Program-made: the position numbers and the translations under genes
Notes under the pieces: model-generated
Databases searched by the model: none
Told to the model about the DNA's origin: nothing
What the model saw: the letters and a program-made list of their open reading frames with translations, nothing else
Shown: in pieces, positions 47,401-54,303 of the stretch
How positions within the stretch are numbered: the first letter of the stretch is position 1
Layout: each line of letters starts with the position of its first letter
Source of the DNA: Mesorhizobium waimense
GTDB lineage: Bacteria > Pseudomonadota > Alphaproteobacteria > Rhizobiales > Rhizobiaceae
NCBI RefSeq assembly: GCF_003601975.1
Contig: NZ_QZWZ01000026.1
Location: 1 to 64,000, forward strand
Length of the DNA stretch: 64,000 nt
Direction: 5' to 3'

Positions 47401-48265
47401 TGTCCTCGGCGACTGCGTTCTGCACTTCGCTGATTGCGCGCCGGTGTCCCGTCTGCGAGGCGAGCGCCTCTGACTCGCTGACGGATTCGCTCGCTTGAGC
47501 TGTGACGCGGCGCGTGAAGTCGACGACGGCAATGCGGGTGGCCTCGCCCGGCGCGAGCGCGAGAGAGTGGAGCATCTGGCCGAGTGTGATGCCCTGCGCA
47601 TACCACGACTGGGAGAAGGTGATGAGCGCACCAACGGCCGGCTTGTCGAAGCCCGTCGCCGCACCGATCACATCCGAGAGCGAAAGTGGTCCGTCGAGGT
47701 CGACGAGATTGGCATCGCCCTGGCCGCTGTCGAGCATGACGAGGCTCGAATAGTAGACCCGCTCAGTCGGATACTCGGCGAAGCGCGGGCGCAGCGCCTC
47801 GGTCTGGAGTTCGTCGAGCGTGAGCGCCGAGCCGACCGTGTCGCCGATCAACTCGCGCGCAACGCGCTGCGGCGGCCAATTGGCAAACTCGGCGATTGTG
47901 TAGACGTCGAGTGCCTGCTTCAGCGCCGTCGCCTGTGCGTCCGTAATCTCCCGCAAAGTTTCCAACGGCAGCTCGCCGATTTCTTCGAGCGTGCCGAAGC
48001 TGGTATTCGGCTTCAGCCAGTCGCCAGGCGCCATGCCGTACCGGCTGGCAAGCTCGCCAGGCCTGCCGGCGGCGGCTGCCGAGCGCGCGGTTGCAAAGAG
48101 CGAGGCCGCACCGAGATCGAAGATTGTGGATATGCCAATCGCCTGGAGTGCCGTGGCAGCATCTCCCGAAACGCCGAGAAGCTTGGCGGTAGGCTGCCTC
48201 AGGACATCGCCGTGTTCCAGCTGGGAAATATCGGATCGCAGATAGTCAGAAAACCCTGAAACCAT
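44480..48265 (-). CDS. Large multidomain protein of unknown role, lysozyme-like C-terminus
   Basis: A 1261-aa protein. The N-terminus has helix-hairpin-helix-like repeats (LLGVSGDAATALQAIGISTI; ELPLETLREITDAQATALKQ). Residues about 230-290 are rich in Ser/Glu/Gln coiled sequence (TAQASESVSESEALASQTGH), followed by a Gly-rich hydrophobic stretch (GFGLGLSAIIPVGGALLGGA) that could insert in a membrane. The middle is beta-rich. Residues 870-1050 are Gly/Ala/Thr/Asp-rich low complexity. The last 190 residues (EFEVDPEFLAMNVAVEKDN ... RLWFNSGHNSDGTKQAVADV) resemble a lysozyme-like fold, with a Glu in VEKDN and FNSGHN similar to the YNSG loop of transglycosylases. Ribosome site gggag, 8 bases. Best guess: a cell-wall-active or effector protein; unproven. 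Confidence 0.7.
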   Translation of the reverse strand: MVSGFSDYLRSDISQLEHGDVLRQPTAKLLGVSGDAATALQAIGISTIFDLGAASLFATARSAAAAGRPGELASRYGMAPGDWLKPNTSFGTLEEIGELPLETLREITDAQATALKQALDVYTIAEFANWPPQRVARELIGDTVGSALTLDELQTEALRPRFAEYPTERVYYSSLVMLDSGQGDANLVDLDGPLSLSDVIGAATGFDKPAVGALITFSQSWYAQGITLGQMLHSLALAPGEATRIAVVDFTRRVTAQASESVSESEALASQTGHRRAISEVQNAVAEDMQSGGSTSHVESSSDSGGFGLGLSAIIPVGGALLGGALGGSYQGASTTTDANSRSWSLGKRSVTASMTQNVNDRTEQHSTSVRNRRATAVREVSESEHQQVSTRIVANYNHMHALTVQYYEVVQIYRVVAEVHTAERVLFLPIALADFSSDDMIEAYRGVLARAALTARARDLLLDPTNTIEIRPAKSFHSALIDAALQPLLLGDRMVRIASAPAPTDPETAPVAAAPTTAMLARRADIAPVSLTSFLAGDDAVVRGSSIVMRPIVRPQSSSLFYPDEVELVAVQLEGIPASAITLSMVGNATPSLTLQANGPVVELATPVALGEIADISLQKQLGGVVRGLVRLHLSFRGRRFTSPGIPVSMPDSPAGTSFSAARFSSDTADRKAELKAHLAANRAHYSVQVFRSLSSTEVVGLLSKYRWQGRPLVDQVEPKVLSVTGNFVVLRAPVEPEEASGLGTGGPQPWSRVLADRQLSPRSVKDQRMVPIPTDGVFAEAVLGRSNSAEKLDITRFWNWQDSPAPLTPPELAPVSTESRARGETITPGQLGPATLNIVNPTNLPDPTGLSASLNALGALNFRDMSGLAGTQDLAGAATTGTLTATTEAGRNATAMAGVAADVLKTAITAGYGREKEGGVSAEGARINHGRDMDRRGIGGRTASVDGADGAATGDGTLDSQREDGTTAGGRSHEGEAFDRGTHGFSPNAMGDLAARVTQARYDLPPEDEATGLEGSGGSGNFGQDEDIELAELIDIDLGEGRNQLSGLDSLFRGSRGDLLRRRVSAIAAEFEVDPEFLAMNVAVEKDNINVWLSNGEVLNTVIGLDYWHEERPRVFAAMPAGADPIPSRELAVGFVNEAHNPTGLRHAFPNSLEALRALAARLRYSEQQIEADLGATSLESLESITKHFLVRLWFNSGHNSDGTKQAVADVLAGRDPLIRQRSRFEQRRTGKLGPRRAATIRAVQGEHLRRQFFDAQFV

Positions 48266-48642
48266 ATTGGCACTCCCGGCACATGCCAGAGCAGGCTAGG
48301 CGATAGGGCGGAAGGCAACACGCTGCCATCCCAGTCTTTGACCGCCAATGGTCTGAATGTCGCACAAGGATCAGATCACGTCGACGTCTCCGGCTGTAGA
48401 AGTGTCCGTTTTTTTGTGATCCGAACCTGGAAGCTGCCCGTCCGGCGTCGGCCCCGAACGCGTCATCCGGTGGTCCATTCAGCAATGACGGTTCATGGCG
48501 GTCCTTGCTCGTTCGAGGACCTTCGCGATCGGATCGCTCCCCACCCTTTGCGGCCATATTGTCCCGAGTGATCGGTAGATCTTCGGGCCATAAGCGAAAG
48601 AGCCTACACTCCCGTGCTCATTCCTCGCGAACCGTGAACTTA
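48266..48642. other. Intergenic region upstream of the 1261-aa gene
   Basis: 377 bases between the resolvase end and the start of the large gene (both on the minus strand). Plus-strand frames here translate to short Arg/Ser-rich sequence and are taken as noise. A run of seven T at 48411-48417 lacks a preceding stem strong enough to call a terminator. It presumably holds the promoter of the large gene. Confidence 0.4.
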
Positions 48643-49224
48643 TCATGTCTTGGCCGCTTTCGCTTTCATCCGTGCCTGTGGGAAGTAGTCGTAGAAGGTC
48701 ACACGGCTGATGCCCAACCGACGCGCGATCTCTGCCACCGAGATGTCACCGGCAGCCAGCATCGCCCTGGCGGCTTTTTTGTCATCTTCGGTGAGCTTGG
48801 GCTTGCGGCCACCTTTCCGGCCGCGCGCCAGAGCGGCCTTGAGGCCTTCCATGGTGCGCTCTCGATTGAGGTCCAGGAAATACTCGGCCATGGCACCGTG
48901 GATCTGCAAAAAGAAGCGTCCTTGGGCGCTCTCGCTGTCCAGCTCCTCGGTCAAGCTTTGGAACTTGATGCCATCGGCGCGGAGCTTATCGATCGTGCGC
49001 ATCATTTCCACCAAGGAACGGCCTAGGCGGTCGAGCTTCCAAACGACCAGGATATCCTCTGGCCGGAGATAAGCGAGGGCGGCTTCCAGCTCTGGCCGCT
49101 TGCTTCCCGCCTTGCCGGACTTCTTTTCTTCAAAAATCTTCTCACAGCCGGCGCGCTTGAGCGCGTCCCGTTGCATGTCAAGATTCTGATCGGCGGTAGA
49201 GACCCGGGCGTATCCTATCTTCAT
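48643..49224 (-). CDS. Tn3-type resolvase (serine recombinase)
   Basis: A 193-aa resolvase with the standard build: catalytic domain MKIGYARVSTADQNLDMQRD (Ser9 nucleophile), DILVVWKLDRLGRSLVEMMR (catalytic arginines), the E-helix GRFFLQIHGAMAEYFLDLNRER, and the C-terminal helix-turn-helix ISVAEIARRLGISRVTFYDYF. Length equals TnpR/ParA-like resolvases, so it appears intact. No transposase gene is beside it, so it may serve multimer resolution of the plasmid or be left from a transposon. Its start codon lies inside one of the repeats of the res-like array upstream, which suggests that it represses its own transcription. Confidence 0.9.
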   Translation of the reverse strand: MKIGYARVSTADQNLDMQRDALKRAGCEKIFEEKKSGKAGSKRPELEAALAYLRPEDILVVWKLDRLGRSLVEMMRTIDKLRADGIKFQSLTEELDSESAQGRFFLQIHGAMAEYFLDLNRERTMEGLKAALARGRKGGRKPKLTEDDKKAARAMLAAGDISVAEIARRLGISRVTFYDYFPQARMKAKAAKT

Positions 49225-49344
49225 GTAAGGATATTTCGCGGGTACCGTTTTCCTGTCAATAGATTTGCTAACATATTTTCCTTACATGATTGCTGCTCTC
49301 CCGCGCCTCGATGGGAGAGGCATAACTATGTGTAAGGAAAACGG
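49222..49344. repeat. res-like array upstream of the resolvase gene
   Basis: Four related half-sites surround the start of the resolvase gene: CATGTAAGGATA at 49222-49233, CCGTTTTCCT at 49245-49254, TTTTCCTTACATG at 49276-49288, and GTGTAAGGAAAACGG at 49330-49344. The first and third are perfect 10-base inverted copies (CATGTAAGGA/TCCTTACATG), and the fourth is the reverse complement of the second and of part of the third. Dyads of this size in front of a resolvase are the expected res subsites where recombination and autorepression occur. Confidence 0.65.
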
Positions 49345-49766
49345 TCGATTTGCAGACACAATGTCGTGTAGACCGCGACCGAACTGATGGCCTCCACTGC
49401 TCGCTCCAATTCACTCCTGCGTTTGAAACAAAGGCTCTCATGTCAGTTGGGCATAGGCTCGTCCGCATGACGCATATCGTCGACCACACTTCAAGCCCAC
49501 CGAGAGGGGAGAAAGGGCTCTGCCCTCTCTCCCCCACAAGCAGAAAGCCGGCTTTCCCCATGCTTCGGCCTACGGCCTGCAGCACCGGCCGGAATCCGCT
49601 ACGCGGACTCCGGCCCGCCCTTCGGGTGGGCGATCCCCCTTCCGGTTTTCAGCTTGTCCCCCGTTCTCCCGGTCCTCGCCGGACAGGCAGGGGCAGGACG
49701 AGGCCTGCCCTGCCTTCCACTGGAGGGGAACGAAGGGTGGCCGCTTGAAAAGGAGCTGATGCGGCA
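49345..49766. other. GC-rich low-complexity intergenic DNA
   Basis: No gene. The stretch is full of short inverted echoes (gagaaagggctctgccctctctc, gcctacggcctgc, cctgccctgcc), similar in style to the low-complexity DNA at 102-480. The open frames are Arg/Pro/Ser-rich. The ribosome site of the next gene (aggag) lies at its end, just before 49767. Confidence 0.45.
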
Positions 49767-50144
49767 ATGGTTGAAGCGAGGATTGAGGGGGCCGGGCTGA
49801 GCCTGGCAGAAATTACCGAGCGGCATATGGCGGCGCAAAAGGCGGCGGCTGATGTCGTGCGTGAGTGGGGCGATCGACTGTACCCCTCCGGTGAGGCCTC
49901 ACCGGAGGGGTACGATCGACTTGCTGCCGGCGACGTCAGTAGCGTCGCCTATGCGAGCGCACTGTTGGCCGTGGTGACGGAAGAGGCTACGTCCCGTCGC
50001 ATTGTCATGGAGTATCGCCCGCTCGATTATCAGGAGTCGATCCGCAAACTGGTCTATATCTCGGCGTTCTTGATCGCTGCAGAGGTCCGGCTCGAGGAAA
50101 GCGAAATGGCGATGGTAATGGAAGCGGCGGCGCCATTCGGGTGA
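49767..50144 (+). CDS. Small hypothetical protein, paralogue A
   Basis: A 125-aa soluble protein whose ends match the gene at 53211-53573: ITERHMAAQKAA near residue 16 and ESIRKLVYISAFLIAAEVRL ... MAMVMEAAAPFG at the end. The shared segments suggest a small helical domain of a rhizobial plasmid family with no function known to me. Relative to its paralogue it carries 14 extra residues (RLYPSGEASPEGYD) encoded by a palindromic insertion (49871-49920). A rho-independent terminator follows the stop, so it is a single-gene transcript. aggag is present, but about 12 bases from the ATG. The position next to the conjugation region suggests a plasmid-maintenance or transfer-related role, only as inference. 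Confidence 0.7.
   Translation: MVEARIEGAGLSLAEITERHMAAQKAAADVVREWGDRLYPSGEASPEGYDRLAAGDVSSVAYASALLAVVTEEATSRRIVMEYRPLDYQESIRKLVYISAFLIAAEVRLEESEMAMVMEAAAPFG
49871..49920. repeat. In-frame palindromic insertion flanked by 8-base direct repeats
   Basis: A perfect 34-base palindrome (49880-49913; left half GTACCCCTCCGGTGAGG) sits between direct repeats CGATCGAC at 49871-49878 and 49913-49920. The unit from repeat to repeat is 42 bases, exactly 14 codons, and the paralogous gene at 53211 lacks the matching residues. It has the form of a small palindromic element that inserted in a coding region and kept the frame. Confidence 0.75.
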
Positions 50145-50172
50145 TGCCATAGCGATGACGCGCGTTGAAGAG

Positions 50173-50197
50173 AGCCCGCGATTGACGCGGGCTTTTT
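50173..50197 (+). terminator. Rho-independent terminator
   Basis: AGCCCGCG (50173-50180), a 5-base loop attga, and CGCGGGCT (50186-50193) form a perfect 8-base GC-rich stem followed by a run of T (50193-50197). It lies 29 bases after the stop of the small gene ending at 50144. Confidence 0.8.
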
Positions 50198-50254
50198 GCA
50201 ACCGAGGTGGGCACGCTGCGGCCAATGTGCTATTGTTCGCTTGTCGGAGGCAGC

Positions 50255-50404
50255 ATGACTGAGTTGATCCTCACGGGAACAATCGGCGGACTCCTTGGTA
50301 CCGGGCTGGCGCTGATCGGTGTTCGGCAGGTAAGGATTATCGACTGCCTCGTCGCGTTCGGCATGTTGCTTCTGGGGCTGACGTGGCTTGTGGGCGTGAA
50401 CTGA
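50255..50404 (+). CDS. Tiny membrane protein, 49 aa
   Basis: MTELILTGTIGGLLGTGLAL followed by RQVRIIDCLVAFGMLLLGLT and a short tail: two hydrophobic helices joined by a basic turn, so a hairpin membrane protein. ggagg lies 5-6 bases before this ATG, which is why it is chosen over the open frame extending back to 50207. No family recognised. It is convergent with the hydrolase gene. Small two-helix proteins of this type are frequent on rhizobial plasmids; possible roles such as entry exclusion or small-toxin activity are guesses. Confidence 0.5.
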   Translation: MTELILTGTIGGLLGTGLALIGVRQVRIIDCLVAFGMLLLGLTWLVGVN

Positions 50405-50463
50405 CCGACCAACGCCAAACTCATGCTCGCCGGGCCGACTTGTCAGCAGACGACAGAAACCGC

Positions 50464-51471
50464 TCAACGGCCGCGCCTTAGTAACCGCTTCAAGCTCAAA
50501 CCGGCCAACAAAATGTAAGGCGGCATGGCGAGCGAATAGTGACCACAGTTTAATTCCAAAATATTTGGCCTAGCCCCGGCGTCCTTAAGCCTCTGGATGA
50601 ACCTCTCCGATAGCTCTGGCAACACCACTTTGTCTCTCTTAGCCAACACAACCTGAAGATCGAGATCAGGCCGTGCCAAACTATGCGCGTAATTCTCCAA
50701 GTTAAGTGGACCCCAGGCCCTTCTGAGATCGGTCAGCTCAATCTCCGGCTCAAGGCTATCGTGTATCGATCGTGTCGCGCGGCCCGTCCAAACCATATCC
50801 GCTAGACTCCCCGCCGTCAGAAACAACGAGGCTTTTGACACAGCCAAGTCGTGTGCCGCGACTATGGCCGCAACCCAGGAACCTAAGCTCATTCCGAGAA
50901 CCGAAATCTCTCGATAGCCTTCGCTTTTCAACCAACGTATGAGTTTTCGCCCATCCAACACTGCCTGCCTTACAGATTGGATCGTTCGACCGAGATTAGG
51001 GCTAAGCATATAGTCGGCGTGCACGGAGCCGGGACGGCTGCGTTCGAAGTGATAAGGCATAGCAATCTCGACAACCGTGATGCCACGCTGCGAGAAAAAG
51101 TTGGCAATCTGACGATTCCGGGCGCTTGCATTCCAATGGTGAAAAATCACCATTGCCTGATCGAACGACCCGCTTTCTGTGATTTTCGCCGAGACGACAT
51201 TGTTCTGTTCGATATCAGTAGAAATGTCGGATGGAAATTTGAGCCACCCATCTAGCCTTTCAAACCCCTGATCACTCACACTCGGCTCATCGAAAAAGGC
51301 TGGATCAGCCACGGCTTGGTCCGCAAGGGCACAGAATTCCTCGATACTTGTTATCTTCTTCGCACCTGGAAAGGCGCGTTCCGCGTCAAGGACGAAATCC
51401 GTTGGCTTCTTCCCTTCCTCTCCGCGAAGGGCCCGGCGTTCGTCCCAACGATCGAGCCAACTATGAAACAC
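50464..51471 (-). CDS. Alpha/beta-hydrolase (ABHD18-like)
   Basis: A 335-aa hydrolase. VIFHHWNASARNRQIANFFS (about 108-127) and IAMPYHFERSRPG precede the nucleophile elbow LGMSLGSW (Ser195); AKRDKVVLPE offers the acid and NCGHYSL the His near 313. The HHWN and PYHFERS pattern is like the ABHD18/dienelactone-hydrolase-like group. It starts inside the end of the RcgA-like gene (11-base overlap), so both are one operon. Its role in conjugation control, if any, is unknown; it may modify a lipid or small signal. Confidence 0.75.
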   Translation of the reverse strand: MFHSWLDRWDERRALRGEEGKKPTDFVLDAERAFPGAKKITSIEEFCALADQAVADPAFFDEPSVSDQGFERLDGWLKFPSDISTDIEQNNVVSAKITESGSFDQAMVIFHHWNASARNRQIANFFSQRGITVVEIAMPYHFERSRPGSVHADYMLSPNLGRTIQSVRQAVLDGRKLIRWLKSEGYREISVLGMSLGSWVAAIVAAHDLAVSKASLFLTAGSLADMVWTGRATRSIHDSLEPEIELTDLRRAWGPLNLENYAHSLARPDLDLQVVLAKRDKVVLPELSERFIQRLKDAGARPNILELNCGHYSLAMPPYILLAGLSLKRLLRRGR

Positions 51472-53074
51472 TCTGATTGTCTCCTAACTCGCTCGCTCGC
51501 CATCGCCCCAACCCTGGATCAAACAGGCCGTAAATCGCGAGCAGCACTCCAATGCCCAGAAGGATCGAAAAGCCAGCAAATGCATCGATCAGCAAATAGC
51601 CAGCGACGAGTAACGCTACGACCGCCGACATCCTCCACAAAGGCATACAAAACCGACGTTCGACACCTAAACGTATGGAGCCGTACAGAAATACAACACA
51701 GGTCGAAATAGCGATAAGAAGGCTGCTATAATGCGTCGGCATACGATAGCGGAACCCGGTGCTCACATCATCGCGACCTTGGAACATCGAAGACATATCG
51801 CCGACTAACCACGCCACAATATTCTCTCCACTGGATGCCAGATAAGAGCTTTGGACCTTCATCCATATGGCGACCAGAACACCCAAAACAGTACACCGAA
51901 AAACTCCACGCATCACCCTAAGGCTGGCTTCATTGAGCTCGCGTTCATAATCCAGCTCCCGCCGATTACTCGCTGCTTCTCCAATTCTCCAAAGATCATG
52001 GACCACCGTATGAAGCAAAATGAGACCAACGAAGAACAGATAAAACACCAGGCACATGTATAGGTAAGCGAGCCCCGTAAAAACGACTGTTTCGGGGACA
52101 GATATGACCTCAGGACGCACAAGAGCTATTTTCCCCCAATCCATGGCATAGTTGCCACCGCCTTTCATCAACGGGATCAAGGACACGCCGATCCATTGAA
52201 AAAGACCCGCGAACAGCAAGCAAATCAAAAAAACCGACCAATATGTGTACGAGGAAGCGTCAACGTTGCGCAACCAGGCGTCGTCGCTTTCCACCTGATC
52301 GCCCTGCGCTGCGAGCTTTCTGCGCCCCTCACTTTTCCAGAAGACCAGCAACTCTATAGCGAAAAAGAAAAACAGCGGTAAGAACACCATAAAGTCGAGT
52401 GTCCAATTTGCGGCCCAAAGGAATCCAACCTGCTTAACGAGCCCGTCCGCTCGCTCGTAGGTGACGTTGTGGATACCAATGATGTACGACAGAAAGCCGA
52501 GGGCGGTCATGCCGGCAAACACCGACGCCGGTAAATTCAGGGGAGATCCGTGACTAAAAAACGCTTCCGATTTCCTCGCCAAACTAAAACGCCGCCTCGG
52601 CCCCTTGGCGTCAGTATCCCGTTTTAGCTCTGCCGGAGACGCTGTGTCGTCATCGAAGGTCGCAGCCAGTGCCGTATCTGGAATCTCCTGTGCAACGCTG
52701 CTTCCGGCTCTCTTCCATTCTCGTCTCTTGGCCGATAACCGCGATTGCGCCGCACTAAGCTCCATCTGCCATTCGCTGGTTGCCACCGGATCATCGCACC
52801 CAAAAACCCTCGCCAGCCAACGAATATTGGCAGTGCTAATTCCCTTCTCGTTCTCTTGAAACCAAAGCTGCACCGTTCGCAGATCGACCCCAATCCGGTT
52901 GGAATCGATCTGTGAAATCGCCTCTGCGAGAAGCTCGGGCGTCCATGGGCCTGCAGGAAACCCGTCCTTGCCCAATGGCCTACCAGCACCCGCCGCGGCC
53001 AACCGCTTGAATATTTCTTTGAAATCACTTTCGTCTCCCGGCGGAGGGAGAAATATTTTTTCATTCTTGATCAA
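51461..53074 (-). CDS. RcgA-like membrane protein linked to rhizobial conjugation
   Basis: About 537 residues from the TTG used here. The N-terminal soluble part has IFLPPPGDESDFKEIFKRLA, then GPWTPELLAEAIS and RTVQLWFQENEKGISTANIR, which looks like a HTH/Xre-type segment. Seven to eight membrane helices follow (for example FMVFLPLFFFFAIELLVFW, YWSVFLICLLFAGLFQWIGV, LYMCLVFYLFFVGLILLHTV). This combination recalls RcgA of rhizobial plasmids, a factor reported to affect plasmid transfer; the name is from memory. The frame is open to 53320, but the extra sequence is atypical and overlaps the divergent gene, so the start is uncertain (ATG at 53197 or 53212 also possible). It is followed by the overlapping hydrolase gene and lies 3.8 kb from the virB operon. 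Confidence 0.6.
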   Translation of the reverse strand: MIKNEKIFLPPPGDESDFKEIFKRLAAAGAGRPLGKDGFPAGPWTPELLAEAISQIDSNRIGVDLRTVQLWFQENEKGISTANIRWLARVFGCDDPVATSEWQMELSAAQSRLSAKRREWKRAGSSVAQEIPDTALAATFDDDTASPAELKRDTDAKGPRRRFSLARKSEAFFSHGSPLNLPASVFAGMTALGFLSYIIGIHNVTYERADGLVKQVGFLWAANWTLDFMVFLPLFFFFAIELLVFWKSEGRRKLAAQGDQVESDDAWLRNVDASSYTYWSVFLICLLFAGLFQWIGVSLIPLMKGGGNYAMDWGKIALVRPEVISVPETVVFTGLAYLYMCLVFYLFFVGLILLHTVVHDLWRIGEAASNRRELDYERELNEASLRVMRGVFRCTVLGVLVAIWMKVQSSYLASSGENIVAWLVGDMSSMFQGRDDVSTGFRYRMPTHYSSLLIAISTCVVFLYGSIRLGVERRFCMPLWRMSAVVALLVAGYLLIDAFAGFSILLGIGVLLAIYGLFDPGLGRWRASELGDNQSVS

Positions 53075-53210
53075 TGGCTTACAGGCGCTGCTTTCGTTTC
53101 GTTTCGTTGGCCTTCGTATCCTATCGTGCTCTCGTCCTTGATCAACGTTTTTATCAACTCGATTGGCCGGGGTGACAGGGGCGGAGTGTGCCCGCATGAG
53201 GAATGAAGCC

Positions 53211-53573
53211 ATGCTGAGCCTAGGAAAATCTTCAAATGACCCATCCGGAGACAACCATTTCACTCGGCAGAATCGCACGGCGATTAATGCTGAGGCGCGG
53301 CTCGGCACCCTGGCCGACATAACCGAACGACATGTCGCAGCTCAAAGAGCAGCCAAAGCGTTGCGAGAGGCTGAGAAGGGGCCCGGGGCTGGCGACGTGA
53401 TCGCGTTGGACGAGGCCGCGGCGCGGCGCGACGTGATTGCGTATCAGCCCGCCGATCACCGGGAATCCATCGGGAAGCTGGTATACATCGCGGCATATTT
53501 GATCGCGAGGCGGGAGCGTCTCGAGGAAAGGGAAATGGCGACGGTTATGGAGATGGCGGCGCCTGTTGGGTGA
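53211..53573 (+). CDS. Small hypothetical protein, paralogue B
   Basis: A 120-aa protein sharing ITERHVAAQRAAKALRE and ESIGKLVYIAAYLIARRERL ... MATVMEMAAPVG with the gene at 49767-50144, so the two are paralogues flanking the RcgA-like operon. The shared C-terminal half is predicted helical; the middle differs, and the 14-residue palindromic insertion of paralogue A is absent here. The start is uncertain: ATG at 53211 has gagg 9 bases upstream, ATG at 53196 has ggag at similar distance. Function unknown; the duplicate pair around a conjugation regulator suggests a plasmid-specific role. Confidence 0.65.
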   Translation: MLSLGKSSNDPSGDNHFTRQNRTAINAEARLGTLADITERHVAAQRAAKALREAEKGPGAGDVIALDEAAARRDVIAYQPADHRESIGKLVYIAAYLIARRERLEEREMATVMEMAAPVG

Positions 53574-53595
53574 GGTGATCAGCCATCATGGGGGT

Positions 53596-53620
53596 GAAAA
53601 AGCCCGCTGAAAAGCGGCTT
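53596..53620 (-). terminator. Probable terminator of the minus-strand secreted-protein operon
   Basis: AGCCCGCT (53601-53608), loop gaaa, and AGCGGCTT (53613-53620) form a stem with one bulge. Read on the minus strand, the stem is followed by TTTTTC (from 53601 down to 53596). It lies 25 bases past the last small membrane-protein gene. Confidence 0.55.
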
Positions 53621-53644
53621 CTTCATGCCACAGGTGCTTGCGGG

Positions 53645-53830
53645 TCAAAGTCGATCTGCTCTTCCGTGGATCAACCTGATCGCACCGGCTTGCACGGCAC
53701 CGGTCAAGCATCCCCAAATCAAAGCGGCGATGAAGTTCCAGCCGAAAAGCAGGGCAATGACGAGGCCGATCAGACCTGTCGCACAGACTGTGGCGTAGTC
53801 GAGCAGTTCGTCTTCCATTTTCAGCAACAT
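53645..53830 (-). CDS. Small membrane protein, 61 aa
   Basis: MLLKMEDELLDYATVCATGL, then IGLVIALLFGWNFIAALIWG and a short basic end: one to two membrane helices. It is the last gene of the minus-strand set that begins at 56809, 45 bases after the previous stop. Neither start (53830 or the in-frame ATG at 53818) has a strong ribosome site. Function unknown; placement beside TrbM-like and VirB genes suggests an accessory part of the mating system. Confidence 0.5.
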   Translation of the reverse strand: MLLKMEDELLDYATVCATGLIGLVIALLFGWNFIAALIWGCLTGAVQAGAIRLIHGRADRL

Positions 53831-53875
53831 CTGTTTTCGTCGGTCTCGCCGTTTGAGAACGGCGGCGGAGGCCGG

Positions 53876-54292
53876 CTAGTTGATGGTGGCGATCCATTCT
53901 CCGGACGCGCCTTTGGCAAACCCGACGACGCGATCCAGGGGCCGTGCCTGTGGTGACATCTTGATTGATGTCATGCACGAAACGCCGGGGCCGTTATGGT
54001 TTTTGTCGCACTGGCCAAGGCTAAGCGAGATCTGCGGCATGTCGTTGCGATCCCAGACCAACGGTGAGCTGGATTGCGCGTTCTGATAGGCGGCCAGGGC
54101 CTCACCCTCTGAGGGTTTGTCCACGACTGGCAAAGGACACAGTGAGGGATCAGCGGTTATCGCCGCCGTGAGGTCTGCCTTGGTGATGGTCGTTGCCTCG
54201 ACAGCCGGGTGTGGAATTACCAGCCAGGTTCCGCCGGCGCCGACCGCAAGGCCGACGCTGGCTGTTATGGCGAGTAGGAGGGCATTGTTCAT
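53876..54292 (-). CDS. Secreted hypothetical protein of the transfer region
   Basis: A 138-aa protein starting MNNALLLAITASVGLAVGAG with an uncleaved or cleaved N-terminal signal helix, then a periplasmic part containing three Cys (LCPLP, GQCDK, SCMTS). No domain is recognised. The segment WDRNDMPQISLSLGQCDKNH and the end FAKGASGEWIATIN suggest a small beta-rich fold. The start is placed at 54292, 11 bases after the TrbM-like stop; four more in-frame codons upstream would overlap that stop. Likely co-transcribed with its neighbours and part of the conjugation envelope set. Confidence 0.6.
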   Translation of the reverse strand: MNNALLLAITASVGLAVGAGGTWLVIPHPAVEATTITKADLTAAITADPSLCPLPVVDKPSEGEALAAYQNAQSSSPLVWDRNDMPQISLSLGQCDKNHNGPGVSCMTSIKMSPQARPLDRVVGFAKGASGEWIATIN

Positions 54293-54303
54293 CGCTCTGC
54301 CCA

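Noticed and set aside
49879..49914. Palindrome read as a transcription terminator or gene end
   Set aside because: No T tract, it lies inside an open frame that continues to the conserved C-terminus, and a real terminator follows at 50173.
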